Below, piece after piece: positions 8,569-16,294 of a DNA stretch of 64,000 nucleotides. How positions within the stretch are numbered: the stretch's first letter is position 1; each line of letters begins with the position of its first letter. The position numbers and the translations under genes were made by a program. Origin of the DNA: Streptomyces sp. NP160 (GTDB taxonomy: Bacteria > Actinomycetota > Actinomycetes > Actinomycetales > Quadrisphaeraceae); the NCBI RefSeq assembly GCF_006335115.1, contig NZ_VDMJ01000006.1:124001-188000 (forward strand), in the 5' to 3' direction. Below the pieces are notes generated by a model that saw only the letters and a list, made by a program, of their open reading frames with translations, ran no database searches and was not told the DNA's origin.

Positions 8569-9006
8569 ATGACCACCCACCCCGCCACCGGGTCCGCCAC
8601 CACCTCCGGCGCCGCGACCCGCCGCTCCCGTCCACTCGGTCCTCTCAACCACGTGGGCCTGGTGCTGGCGTCCCTCCTGGCGCTGGCCGACCTGAGCGGG
8701 GTCCTCGTCGTCGACCAGCCCACCGGGACGAGCGCCCAGAACGGCCCGCCGACGGAGGTGCTGTGGTTCGCGTTCGCCATGGGTGTCGTCACGCTGGCCG
8801 GCGTCGCCCTCGCGTGGGCGGGCAGGTGGCGCGCCCCCGCGGTGCGGCTCGCAGCGGTGGCGCGGATCCTCTCAGCGCTCACCGCGGTCCCCGCCTTCTT
8901 CGTGGGCGGGGTCCCGGCGGTGCTGCTCGTGTGGGCGGCGGTGACCGTGCTGGTGACGGTCGTCGCCGTCGTCCTCATGCTCCTGCGTCCCCGCCGCCGG
9001 GCCTGA
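8569..9006 (+). CDS. Small four-helix membrane protein (module 2)
   Basis: A 145-residue protein with a 25-residue Ser/Thr-rich head and four hydrophobic segments, ending in LRPRRRA. ATG 8569 has GAGGAG 5 bases upstream. It shares with the 5389-5769 product the order of segments, a basic W-R loop after segment two, the ALTAVPAFF motif at the end of segment three and a basic C-terminus. I take the two for paralogues. No named family recognised. It is divergent from the module 2 two-component operon and so probably shares its control region. Confidence 0.75.
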   Translation: MTTHPATGSATTSGAATRRSRPLGPLNHVGLVLASLLALADLSGVLVVDQPTGTSAQNGPPTEVLWFAFAMGVVTLAGVALAWAGRWRAPAVRLAAVARILSALTAVPAFFVGGVPAVLLVWAAVTVLVTVVAVVLMLLRPRRRA

Positions 9007-9021
9007 CCGGACGCCTCCGAC

Positions 9022-9038
9022 GGGGGACGGCGTCCCCC
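9022..9038. terminator. Possible terminator after module 2 membrane protein
   Basis: GGGGGACG and CGTCCCCC face each other around one base, 15 bases after the stop at 9006. The hairpin is short and has no T-run. Confidence 0.3.
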
Positions 9039-9130
9039 CACGCAGGTGCTGGCCCCGCTGTGGCGACACCACCCGGACCACCACGATCAGCGCTGTCCGA
9101 GCACCTCCCTGCTTCCCCTGGAGACCCACC

Positions 9131-9796
9131 GTGGACCCGCTCGTGCTCGGCCTGCTCGTCGGCCTGGCCTCCGCTGCCCCTCTCGGCCCGCAGAACGCCT
9201 ACCTGCTGCAGGTGGGCCTCCAGCTCCCGACCGCCAGGGCGTGGGGCGCCGCGGCCCTGGTGGTCGGGCTCGACGTCTCGGTCTCCCTGGTGGGCGCGGG
9301 CCTGGCCGGGCGGCTGCTGTCCGAGGCCCCCCACCTGCGGGTGCCCGCCCTCGTCGTCGGCGCGGCGGTCCTGCTGGTCATGGGCGGGCAGATCCTGTGG
9401 CGCACCCGCCCCCGCCGCGCTCCCCGCCACCTGCTGGCTCTCGGGACGACGACGGCCGCGACCGGCGCCGTCCCCGGTGCTGCCGTCGGCGGGTGGAGCC
9501 GCCGGCGCCTGGTGCTCGGGGCGCTTGCGGTGACCTGGCTGAACCCGTCCGCGCTGCTCGACTCCTCGCTGCTGTTCGGAGGCCTCGTGGCGTCGGCGCG
9601 GCTGGCTGACCTGCCGGTGCTCGTGCTCGGGCTGTGTGCGGCGTCGGTGCTGTGGACCGCCGGCTTCGTCGGGGTGCTGCGCGCCGTCCGGGCGCGGCTG
9701 GTGGAGCGCGCGCGGTGCTGGGTGGAGCGGGCGGCAGGAGCGGTCGTCGTGGTGGTCGGGCTGCGGTTCGCCGCGCAGGCCGCCGGCGTCCTGTAG
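9131..9796 (+). CDS. LysE/ArgO-family amino-acid exporter
   Basis: A 221-residue inner-membrane protein with about six hydrophobic segments. The family signatures are clear: PLGPQNAYLLQVGLQ in segment one and TWLNPSALLDSSLLFGG in the middle (compare the TWLNPHxYLDT run of LysE). LysE and ArgO export lysine or arginine by proton exchange, so that role is likely but the substrate cannot be fixed from sequence. GTG 9131 is the start; there is only a weak ribosome site. A compact hairpin follows the stop and separates it from the convergent regulator gene. Confidence 0.85.
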   Translation: MDPLVLGLLVGLASAAPLGPQNAYLLQVGLQLPTARAWGAAALVVGLDVSVSLVGAGLAGRLLSEAPHLRVPALVVGAAVLLVMGGQILWRTRPRRAPRHLLALGTTTAATGAVPGAAVGGWSRRRLVLGALAVTWLNPSALLDSSLLFGGLVASARLADLPVLVLGLCAASVLWTAGFVGVLRAVRARLVERARCWVERAAGAVVVVVGLRFAAQAAGVL

Positions 9797-9805
9797 CCCC
9801 CCTCC

Positions 9806-9825
9806 GGCCCCGCTCCGGCGGGGCC
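9806..9825. terminator. Hairpin between convergent genes
   Basis: GGCCCCGC-TCCG-GCGGGGCC forms an 8-base all-GC stem with a tetraloop, 10 bases after the LysE-type gene and 8 bases before the end of the regulator gene on the other strand. It can serve both. Confidence 0.55.
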
Positions 9826-9833
9826 TCACCACC

Positions 9834-10415
9834 TCAGCGGTACTGGCTGACCATCACCGCGGTGGTGCCCGGCTCCAGCGGGCGGAACGTGTGAGGCAGG
9901 TCGGCCGGGTAGGCGACGTAGTCGCCGGGGGCCAGCTCCACCGGGTCCTCGAGGATGCCCGCCAGGGCCCGGCCGGTGGCGATGACGAGGTGCTCGACGG
10001 TGCCGGTGGCGTGCGGCTCGGAGTTGCGCGGGGCGCCCGGCTCGGCGGTGATGCGGTACACGTCGAAGCTCACGCCGGGCGTGCTCGCCGCCAGCAGCGT
10101 GGCGCGGAAGTGGGCGCTCTCGGCGGCCAGCGTGGGTCCCTCGCCGGCGCGCAGCACCCGCACGGCCGGGGCGGGCGGGTCCACGAGGGCGGAGAACGGC
10201 ACGCCGAGCGCGGTGGCCAGCGACCACAGGGTCTCCACGCTGGGGTTGGCCGAGCCCGACTCCAGCTGCGACAGCGTCGACTTGGCCACGCCGGCGCGGG
10301 TGGCGAGGTCGCCCATGGTCAGTCCGGAGCGCTGGCGGTGCTGGCGCAGGGCGGCGGCGATGGCGGCGATCGGCGCACCGCCGGCCACCACCGGCTTGTT
10401 CGGTTCGTCGGTCAT
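9834..10415 (-). CDS. XRE-family regulator with C-terminal cupin
   Basis: A 193-residue transcription factor. Residues 18-72 form an XRE/HTH_3 domain (LTMGDLATRAGVAKSTLSQLESG then NPSVETLWSLATALGV). Residues about 105-190 are a cupin with PHATGTVEHLVIATGRA and PGDYVAYPADLPHTF. This two-domain type commonly sits next to azlCD or similar exporters and senses a small ligand through the cupin. It is divergent from azlC, and two identical-pattern inverted repeats lie at the shared start region, so autoregulation plus control of azlCD is likely. Confidence 0.88.
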   Translation of the reverse strand: MTDEPNKPVVAGGAPIAAIAAALRQHRQRSGLTMGDLATRAGVAKSTLSQLESGSANPSVETLWSLATALGVPFSALVDPPAPAVRVLRAGEGPTLAAESAHFRATLLAASTPGVSFDVYRITAEPGAPRNSEPHATGTVEHLVIATGRALAGILEDPVELAPGDYVAYPADLPHTFRPLEPGTTAVMVSQYR

Positions 10416-10418
10416 GCG

Positions 10419-10434
10419 GTTCGCCTTGACGAAC
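10419..10434. promoter_or_regulatory. Operator candidate 1, GTTCGCC-N4-CGAAC
   Basis: GTTCG (10419-10423), six bases, CGAAC (10430-10434), a perfect inverted repeat 3 bases upstream of the XRE-cupin start codon. It shares GTTCGCC-N4-CGAAC with the site 47 bases away, which suggests one regulator binds both. Confidence 0.65.
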
Positions 10435-10461
10435 GTCGTCCCATGCGCCCATCCTCGCAGA

Positions 10462-11211
10462 GTGAGTTCGCCACACCGAACACCTGGTCTCGCAGACCGG
10501 ATCGCCGATCGCGTGCGCGGCGTCGACAGGACGCTGCTGCGCGACGTCCTGCTCGTCTGCGCCGCGGACGGCGTCGTGGGCCTGTCCTTCGGCGCGGTCG
10601 CCGTCGCCTCGGGCACCCCGCTGTGGGTGCCGGTGCTCCTGTCCGTCGTCGTCTTCGCCGGCGCCAGCCAGTTCGTCTTCGTCGCGCTCGTCACCGGCGG
10701 CTCGTCACCGCTGGTGGCGGCCCTCACCGGCACGGTGCTCAACGCGAGGATGGTGCCGCTGGGCATGGGCGTGGCCGACGTCGTCCCCCGCACCGGGTGG
10801 CGCCGGCTCGTGGCCGCGCACCTGCTCACCGACGAGTCCGCCGCCTTCACCCTCCCGCGCCGAGACCCGGACGAGCGGCGCGCGGCCTTCTGGCTGACCG
10901 GCGTGCTGCTCTTCGCCCTGTGGAACGCCGGCGTCCTCGTGGGGGCCGTGCTGGGGGGCACGGTGCTGGCCGCCGTCGACCCCGCCACCCTGGGCCTGGA
11001 CGCCGCCTTCCCGGCCGTGCTCCTGGCGCTGCTGGTGCCCGCGCTGCGCACCTCCGCCGACCGGCGCACCGCGCTCGCCGGCGCCGTCGTCGCCGTCGCG
11101 GCCGTCCCGGTGCTGCCCGCCGGGCTGCCCGCGGTCGCCGCCGTGCTGGGCGTGCTCGCCGGCCGCTCCCGCCGCGGTGGCCACGGCGCGCCGGGCGGGG
11201 GTGCGCGGTGA
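10462..11211 (+). CDS. azlC: Branched-chain amino-acid exporter large subunit AzlC
   Basis: A 249-residue membrane protein with the AzlC signatures GVVGLSFGAVAV near the start, FAGASQFVFVALV in the second segment, and LNARMVPLGMG in the third, followed by LTDESAAF. With AzlD it forms a permease that exports branched-chain amino acids or their analogues. GTG 10462 is chosen, but operator 2 lies directly inside this reading; GTG 10513 (232 residues) is a real alternative that would free the operator. The gene overlaps azlD by 4 bases (GTGA), so the two are translationally coupled. Confidence 0.85.
   Translation: MSSPHRTPGLADRIADRVRGVDRTLLRDVLLVCAADGVVGLSFGAVAVASGTPLWVPVLLSVVVFAGASQFVFVALVTGGSSPLVAALTGTVLNARMVPLGMGVADVVPRTGWRRLVAAHLLTDESAAFTLPRRDPDERRAAFWLTGVLLFALWNAGVLVGAVLGGTVLAAVDPATLGLDAAFPAVLLALLVPALRTSADRRTALAGAVVAVAAVPVLPAGLPAVAAVLGVLAGRSRRGGHGAPGGGAR
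10466..10481. promoter_or_regulatory. Operator candidate 2, GTTCGCC-N4-CGAAC
   Basis: GTTCG (10466-10470), six bases, CGAAC (10477-10481). It matches candidate 1 in both arms and in the CC after the first arm. It lies at the proposed azlC start codon, fitting a repressor that blocks transcription of azlCD or an azlC start further in. Confidence 0.65.
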
Positions 11212-11540
11212 GCTGGGGGGCCGAGCACTGGGCCGGCCTGGGCGTGCTCGCCGTCGCCACGCTCGCCCTGCGCCTCCTGGGGCCCTGGCTCGCGGCGCGC
11301 GTCGGCGGAGGGGCGCGCGCCGAGAGCACCGACGCGCTGCTGGCGGGGCTCGCCGTCGCCGTGCTGGCGGGTCTCGTGGTCACGCAGGCGCTGTTCGACG
11401 GGCGCTCGCCGACGGGCTGGGCGCGCCCGCTCGGCGTCGTCGTCGCCGGGGTGCTCGTGTGGCGGAGGGCGCCCTTCCTCGTGGTGGTGCTCGCCGCAGC
11501 CGCCACGACGGCGCTGCTGCGCCTGCTCGGCCTGCCCTGA
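11208..11540 (+). CDS. azlD: Branched-chain amino-acid exporter small subunit AzlD
   Basis: A 110-residue membrane protein with four hydrophobic segments and the AzlD pattern: an early LRLLGPWLAARV, a middle LLAGLAVAVLAGLVVTQAL, and a late RRAPFLVVVLAAAATTALLR. It partners AzlC in the two-component exporter. Its GTG overlaps the azlC stop (GTGA), so the subunits are made together. The pair of palindromes at 11570-11632 lies 29 bases past the stop. Confidence 0.85.
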   Translation: MSWGAEHWAGLGVLAVATLALRLLGPWLAARVGGGARAESTDALLAGLAVAVLAGLVVTQALFDGRSPTGWARPLGVVVAGVLVWRRAPFLVVVLAAAATTALLRLLGLP

Positions 11541-11569
11541 CCCCCTCACCCCGGCCCGGCCACCCTCCG

Positions 11570-11632
11570 CGCACTCGGGTGCGCGAGTGCGGTCCGGAGG
11601 GGGTCGGATGGAGCACTGGGGTGCGCGAGTGC
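11570..11632. repeat. Pair of intergenic palindromes (copy B)
   Basis: CGCACTCG-GGTGCG-CGAGTGCG at 11570-11591 and a near-identical copy at 11613-11632 (one change, C to G, in the left arm), separated by a G-rich 21-base spacer. Arms match the palindromes at 2398-2463, and the layout, two palindromes with a short G-rich spacer, is the same. It lies between azlD and the polymerase gene. Confidence 0.8.
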
Positions 11633-11658
11633 GGGGTGGAGGCGCCAGAGTGCTGTCC

Positions 11659-12750
11659 GTGGCACCGAAGGCACCGGCGGAGGAGCTCGACGTCGACGGC
11701 GTCGCCGTCCGCTTCACCAGCCCCGACAAGGTCGTCTTCCCGGCGCTCGGCGCCGAGGGCGGCACGAAGAGGCACCTCGTGGAGTACTACCGCTCCGTCG
11801 CCCAGCGCGGCGAGGACGGCGAGCTCGGCCCGCTCGTGCGCGCCCTGCTCGACAGGCCCACCTACGTGCAGCGCTTCCCCGACGGCGTGGACGGCGAGGA
11901 GGTCTACCAGAAGCGCGTCCCGCCGCACGCCCCCCCGTACGTCCGGACGACCCGGGTGACCTTCCCCTCCGGGCGCCACGCCGACGCGATGCGCGTCGAC
12001 GCCGCTGCCCCCCTGGTGTGGGCGGCGCAGATGTCCACCGTGACGTTCCACCCGTGGCCCACCCGCGCGTCCGACACGGACCCCGACGCCGTGGAGCACC
12101 CCGACGAGCTCCGCATCGACCTCGACCCCCAGCCCGGCACCGGCTTCGCCGAGGCCCGCGCCGTCGCCCTCGACGTCGTCCTGCCGCTCCTCGACGAGCT
12201 GGGGTACGCCGGGTTCCCCAAGACCTCCGGCGGCCGCGGCGTGCACGTCTACGTCCGCATCGAGCCGCGCTGGGAGATCAAGCAGGTCAGGACGGCGGCC
12301 ATCGCGTTCGCCCGCGAGGTGGAGCGGCGGGCTGACGGCCGCGTCACCACCGCGTGGTGGAAGGAGCAGCGGACGCAGGCGATCTTCGTGGACTACAACC
12401 AGAACGCCCGCGACCACACCATCGCCTCGGCGTACTCGGTGCGCCGCACGCCCCGCGCCACCGTCTCGACCCCGGTGACCTGGGCCGAGCTGGCCGACGT
12501 CGAGCCGGACGACCTCACCATGGCCACGGTGCCCGCGCTGCTGGCCCGCCGCGCAGACCCGATGCGCGGCCTGGACGACGTCCACCACGACCTCACCCCG
12601 CTGCTGGAGATGGCCGAGCGCGACGCCGCCGCCGGCGAGGGCGAGATGCCGTTCCCGCCCAACCACCCCAAGCAGGACGGCGAGCCCAAGCGCGTGCAGC
12701 CCAGCCGCGACCGGGCGCGTCCCGGCGGCCCCGACGACCCCGCCCGCTGA
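11659..12750 (+). CDS. LigD-type DNA polymerase/primase (LigD_pol domain, stand-alone)
   Basis: A 363-residue protein equal to the polymerase domain of LigD, an archaeo-eukaryotic primase-like enzyme used in non-homologous end joining and other gap-filling repair. Seen: PDKVVFP near the start, YVQRFPDGVDGE, the metal-binding pair D154 and D156 in RIDLDPQPG, SGGRGVHVYV (190-199), and D245 in FVDYNQNARDHTIASAYSVR. No ligase or phosphoesterase domain is attached and no ku gene lies near. Upstream in-frame starts fall inside the palindrome repeat, so GTG 11659 (or 11650) is preferred. No known operon partner. Confidence 0.88.
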   Translation: MAPKAPAEELDVDGVAVRFTSPDKVVFPALGAEGGTKRHLVEYYRSVAQRGEDGELGPLVRALLDRPTYVQRFPDGVDGEEVYQKRVPPHAPPYVRTTRVTFPSGRHADAMRVDAAAPLVWAAQMSTVTFHPWPTRASDTDPDAVEHPDELRIDLDPQPGTGFAEARAVALDVVLPLLDELGYAGFPKTSGGRGVHVYVRIEPRWEIKQVRTAAIAFAREVERRADGRVTTAWWKEQRTQAIFVDYNQNARDHTIASAYSVRRTPRATVSTPVTWAELADVEPDDLTMATVPALLARRADPMRGLDDVHHDLTPLLEMAERDAAAGEGEMPFPPNHPKQDGEPKRVQPSRDRARPGGPDDPAR

Positions 12751-12831
12751 GGGGGTCGTCGTCGGCGGCTGTTCGGGTGACGGGGGTCACCTGGGATCGC
12801 GGCGCGGGCCGCCGTCCTGACCATCGTCGTC

Positions 12832-13053
12832 ATGGGACTCGGAACGGGCATCTTCCTGCTGGTCGTCGGTGCGATCCTCGCCTTCGGCGTGCGTGACGGC
12901 CTCACCGCGGTGGACCTCACCGCCATCGGGTGGATCTGCATGGGCGCGGGCGCGCTCTCGCTGGTCCTGGTGCTCGCGCTGAGCCGCCGCCGTGCGGTGT
13001 CCAGCAGCACCACGTACGTCGAGCGCCACGACGGCGTGCCGCCGGGCGCCTGA
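12832..13053 (+). CDS. DUF6458-family small membrane protein
   Basis: A 73-residue protein with two hydrophobic helices (GTGIFLLVVGAILAFGV and IGWICMGAGALSLVLVLAL) joined by a VDLTAIG loop and followed by a basic, polar tail. This matches the short actinobacterial DUF6458 family, whose role is unknown. ATG 12832 follows a weak GA-rich site. It stands alone between the polymerase and the glycine-rich protein. Confidence 0.8.
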   Translation: MGLGTGIFLLVVGAILAFGVRDGLTAVDLTAIGWICMGAGALSLVLVLALSRRRAVSSSTTYVERHDGVPPGA

Positions 13054-13143
13054 GGGTCGCCTGCGGCTCGCGGGCGGGCGGCGCGCAGGCCCCGCACGTA
13101 GCGTGGTCGGTGCGTCCACCCACCCGCGAGGAGAGTGACCACG

Positions 13144-13845
13144 ATGGGCTTCCTGGACCGACTGCTCGGCCGCGAGGACCGCTCCCGCCAGCGCCAGGCG
13201 GCGAGCTACCCGCCGGCGCCGGGCTACGGCCAGCAGACCGGCTACCGCACCGACCCCCCGGGCGGCGTCCGGCCCGTCAGCTCGCAGCGCTCGCCGCAGT
13301 CCGAGGACGAGCGCGCCGTGGAGCGCTACCGCTACCTGCTGCGGACCGCCCCGCCGGAGCAGATCGAGCAGGCGCACGCCGAGGCGTTCGCCAAGCTGAC
13401 GCCGCAGCAGCGCCAGCAGGTGCTGGCCGAGCTCGGCAGCCAGGTGCCCGCGAACGAGCGCGCCCGCACCGACGACCCGCGCGACCTCGCCCGCATGGCC
13501 ACGCGTGCCGAGATGCGCCAGCCCGGCACGCTGGAGCGCAGCTTCTCCGGCGGTGGCGCGGGCGGGATGGGCGGTGGCCGCGGCCTCGGCATGGGTGCCG
13601 TCATCGGCGGCAGCCTCCTGGCCAGCGTCGCCGGCGCCTTCATCGGCACCGCCATCGCCGACGCGATGTTCGACGGCTTCGACGGCAGCGAGTACGCCGA
13701 GGGCTTCGAGGACGGCGCCCAGGCCGACATGGCCGCCGACGGCGCAGACCCCGGGTACGACGACGGCGGCGGCTACGACGCCGGGTACGACGGTGGCGGG
13801 TTCGACGGTGGCGGCGACTTCGGTGGCGGCGACTTCGACGTGTGA
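13144..13845 (+). CDS. Protein with central glycine-rich helix and Gly/Asp/Tyr tail
   Basis: A 233-residue protein of no named family that I recognise. It starts with MGFLDRLLGRED and a proline/tyrosine/glutamine stretch. Residues about 55-125 form a charged helical region with PPEQIEQAHAEAFAKLTPQQ. A Gly/Met-rich hydrophobic stretch (about 140-170, GMGAVIGGSLLASVAGAF) could enter the membrane. The last 50 residues are acidic repeats of Asp-Gly-Gly-Gly with Tyr/Phe, ending FDV. AGGAG 10 bases upstream supports ATG 13144 over GTG 13135. A strong bidirectional hairpin follows. Confidence 0.8.
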   Translation: MGFLDRLLGREDRSRQRQAASYPPAPGYGQQTGYRTDPPGGVRPVSSQRSPQSEDERAVERYRYLLRTAPPEQIEQAHAEAFAKLTPQQRQQVLAELGSQVPANERARTDDPRDLARMATRAEMRQPGTLERSFSGGGAGGMGGGRGLGMGAVIGGSLLASVAGAFIGTAIADAMFDGFDGSEYAEGFEDGAQADMAADGADPGYDDGGGYDAGYDGGGFDGGGDFGGGDFDV

Positions 13846-13871
13846 GCCCGCCCGGCCGCTGAGGACGACGA

Positions 13872-13905
13872 CGAAGGCCCCCGCCCTGCTGGGCGGGGGC
13901 CTTCG
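13872..13905. terminator. Strong bidirectional terminator hairpin
   Basis: A perfect 15-base stem (CGAAGGCCCCCGCCC against GGGCGGGGGCCTTCG) with loop TGCT. It lies 26 bases after the glycine-rich protein gene and 11 bases after the 3' end of the convergent tRNA gene, so it can stop both. The CGAAGGCC arms recur in the terminator at 48551-48584. Confidence 0.8.
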
Positions 13906-13916
13906 CGGTGCTGACG

Positions 13917-13987
13917 AGCGGACGACGGGAATCGAACCCGCGCTATCAGCTTGGGAAGCTGAAGTTCTACCATTGAACTACGTCCGC
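13917..13987 (-). tRNA. tRNA-Gly(CCC)
   Basis: A complete 71-base cloverleaf read on the minus strand: acceptor GCGGACG/CGTCCGC, D stem GTTC/GAAC, anticodon stem TCAGC/GCTGA with loop TTCCCAA, variable TAGC, T stem GCGGG/CCCGT with loop TTCGATT, discriminator T. The anticodon is CCC, reading GGG glycine codons. CCA is not encoded. A terminator hairpin lies just beyond the 3' end. Confidence 0.95.
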
Positions 13988-14039
13988 GTGGCGCTCCGGG
14001 GAACGACCGCCACCAGGGTAGCAAGGGCCGGACGGGGCG

Positions 14040-15458
14040 TCAGACGCCGTCCCGCTTGTAGCCGAAGAACGAGCGCTTGCAGATGAGCTCGGCCACCTCG
14101 GTCGGGACCATGTCCTGCCAGGTCTCGTCGTGCGCGGCGATCCGCTTCAGCACGTCGCGGGACAGGATCGAGAGGTAGTCCGGGTTGAACTCCGACAGGT
14201 GCACGAAGCTGCCCCGGCCGGAGAGGTAGTCGAAGAGCGGCTGCAGCTGCTCGCCCACCTGGACGTCCTCGACGGTGACGACGTCACCGGACGCGAGGTC
14301 GCGCTTGGGGTAGACGAAGAGCTTCAGCTCGTTCTTCAGCAGCCGCCCCCAGCTCTCCAGCAGGCCGCCCTGCAGGTGCGCGTGGGTCTTCTCGTCGAAC
14401 AGCGCCTCGAGGCTCGGCAGGCCCATGACCATGCCGATCCGCTCGGACGTGCGCGCCTGCAGGTAGGCGGCGAGGCGGTGGTAGTCGGCGAAGTTGGAGA
14501 TGAGCACCGTGCTGCCGGTGGCCGAGAGCAGGTCGGCGCGGGCGAGGAAGTCGCGCCGGTCCACCTTGGAGCCGCCCGCGAGCAGGTTGCTCATGGTGAG
14601 CTCGGTGAGCGCCAGGACCTCCTTGCCGGCCACGGCCGGGTCCTTGGCGAACTCGCGCTTGGCGCACTCGAGCATGTCGATGTTGACGTGCGTCGGCGGG
14701 CGGAAGCTGCCGCGCTCCACCAGCACGGGGCGCTTGCGCAGCGCCTCGGAGGGCTGGAGCACCTCGCGGTCGGCGCCGAACATGGCCACGCCGCTCAGGC
14801 CGAGGTTCACCAGCTGGAGCGCCATGAGGCGGTTGTCGACGCTGCGGAACTCGATGCCCGAGAACTTGATCATGTCGACCTCGATGCGCCCCGTGTTGAG
14901 GCGGTCGAGGAGGCTCGCCACGATCTCGTCGGGCTCGGCGCGCTCGAAGAACGCGGCGTGCAGGAGGTTCACGCCGACGATGCCGAGCGCCTCCTGCTGC
15001 TGGGCGGCGTCGTCGTCGAGCATCCGGACGTGGACGACGATCTCGTTGGGCTCGTCCTCGGGGTGCGCCTGGAAGCGCACGCCCATCCAGCCGTGGCACT
15101 CGTTGCCGCCGCGGTAGCTGCGCGCCACCACGGTGTCGGCGAAGGCGAAGAAGCAGGTGTCGTCCCCGCGGGCCTCGGAGAGGCGCTCCACGTTGAGCGT
15201 GTACTCGTGCTCCAGCATCGCCTGCAGGCGGCCGAGGGAGACGTAGCGGTCCGAGCGCCCGTACACGGCGTCGGAGACGGCCATGTCGTACGCGGACATG
15301 GTCTTGGCGATCGTGCCCGCGGCGCCGCCCGCGCGGAAGAACCACCGCGCGACCTCCTGGCCGGCGCCGATCTCGGCGATGGTGCCGTACCAGCGCGGGT
15401 CCAGGTTGATCCGCAGCGCCTTCTGGAGGGTGTCCTCGCCGACGTCCATGCCGCCCAT
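14040..15458 (-). CDS. Conserved uncharacterised protein (472 aa)
   Basis: A 472-residue soluble protein. It begins [33 protein letters not shown], which I recognise as a widely conserved but uncharacterised bacterial protein. From memory, relatives carry conflicting labels (adenylyltransferase, TonB receptor). I see no HxGH nucleotidyltransferase motif, no signal peptide and no membrane helix. It has many conserved-looking stretches, such as [41 protein letters not shown] and VYPKRD. Start ATG 15458 or 15449 (469 residues). It is divergent from dcd. A nucleotide-related role would be a guess. Confidence 0.85.
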   Translation of the reverse strand: MGGMDVGEDTLQKALRINLDPRWYGTIAEIGAGQEVARWFFRAGGAAGTIAKTMSAYDMAVSDAVYGRSDRYVSLGRLQAMLEHEYTLNVERLSEARGDDTCFFAFADTVVARSYRGGNECHGWMGVRFQAHPEDEPNEIVVHVRMLDDDAAQQQEALGIVGVNLLHAAFFERAEPDEIVASLLDRLNTGRIEVDMIKFSGIEFRSVDNRLMALQLVNLGLSGVAMFGADREVLQPSEALRKRPVLVERGSFRPPTHVNIDMLECAKREFAKDPAVAGKEVLALTELTMSNLLAGGSKVDRRDFLARADLLSATGSTVLISNFADYHRLAAYLQARTSERIGMVMGLPSLEALFDEKTHAHLQGGLLESWGRLLKNELKLFVYPKRDLASGDVVTVEDVQVGEQLQPLFDYLSGRGSFVHLSEFNPDYLSILSRDVLKRIAAHDETWQDMVPTEVAELICKRSFFGYKRDGV

Positions 15459-15674
15459 CCCGTCGTCCCGTCCGTCCCCCGCGCCCGGGGGGCGCGGACC
15501 TCGCAGCGAGCGGTCACCATCGACACAGCACTTGTCGCTGCTGATGATGGCGGTCCCGCGGCTCCCGGACCACCTCCCCCGGTGGATCCGGGGAGAACTG
15601 CCTGTGTCATCGGCGCCTCGGGTCCCCGACTGGAGCCCGACGGGGGCCCGCGGCGCGCCCACTACCTTGGCCCC

Positions 15675-16280
15675 GTGCTGCTCTCCGACCGCGACCTCCA
15701 CGCCGAGGTCGACGCCGGGCGGGTCGTGCTCGAGCCCTGGGACGCCGCGATGGTCCAGCCCTCGAGCATCGACGTGCGCCTCGACCGCTACTTCCGGCTC
15801 TTCGACAACCACAAGTACGCGGTCATCGACCCGGCCGAGGAGCAGCCCGAGCTGACCCGGCTGGTCGAGGTGGAGCAGGGCGAGGCCTTCGTGCTGCACC
15901 CCGGCGAGTTCGTGCTCGCCTCCACGTACGAGGCCGTCACCGTCCCCCACGACCTGGCCTGCCGCGTCGAGGGCAAGTCGTCGTACGGCCGGCTCGGCCT
16001 GGTGACCCACTCCACCGCGGGCTTCGTCGACCCCGGCTTCTCCGGCCACATCACCCTCGAGCTCAGCAACGTCGCGACGCTGCCCATCAAGCTGTGGCCG
16101 GGCATGAAGATCGGCCAGCTGTGCTTCTTCCGCCTGACGAGCCCGGCGCAGCACCCGTACGGGAGCACGCGGTACGGCTCGCGCTACCAGGGCCAGCGGG
16201 GACCGACGGCGTCGCGCTCCTACCTGAACTTCCAGCGCACGGACGTCAGCGCGGGCTCCCCCGCCGCCGACGGCGACTGA
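15675..16280 (+). CDS. dcd: dCTP deaminase (probably bifunctional dCTP deaminase/dUTPase)
   Basis: A 201-residue enzyme that deaminates dCTP on the route to dTTP. Seen: the start [51 protein letters not shown] with the catalytic Glu in the ITLE strand, and [14 protein letters not shown]. Actinobacterial members, such as the one in Mycobacterium tuberculosis, are bifunctional and release dUMP directly; the [11 protein letters not shown] run fits that class. GTG start. The next gene begins 14 bases after the stop. Confidence 0.93.
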   Translation: MLLSDRDLHAEVDAGRVVLEPWDAAMVQPSSIDVRLDRYFRLFDNHKYAVIDPAEEQPELTRLVEVEQGEAFVLHPGEFVLASTYEAVTVPHDLACRVEGKSSYGRLGLVTHSTAGFVDPGFSGHITLELSNVATLPIKLWPGMKIGQLCFFRLTSPAQHPYGSTRYGSRYQGQRGPTASRSYLNFQRTDVSAGSPAADGD

Positions 16281-16294
16281 GCACCGGTCCCGCC

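Noticed and set aside
6318-9533. A 1071-codon plus-strand frame across module 2
   Set aside because: Composition is Ser/Arg/Ala shadow-like and it overlaps three genes with recognised motifs.
11587-11658. Upstream extension of the LigD-type polymerase frame
   Set aside because: It runs through the palindrome repeat and encodes a Gly/Arg run not seen in the family; GTG 11659 fits the fold start better.
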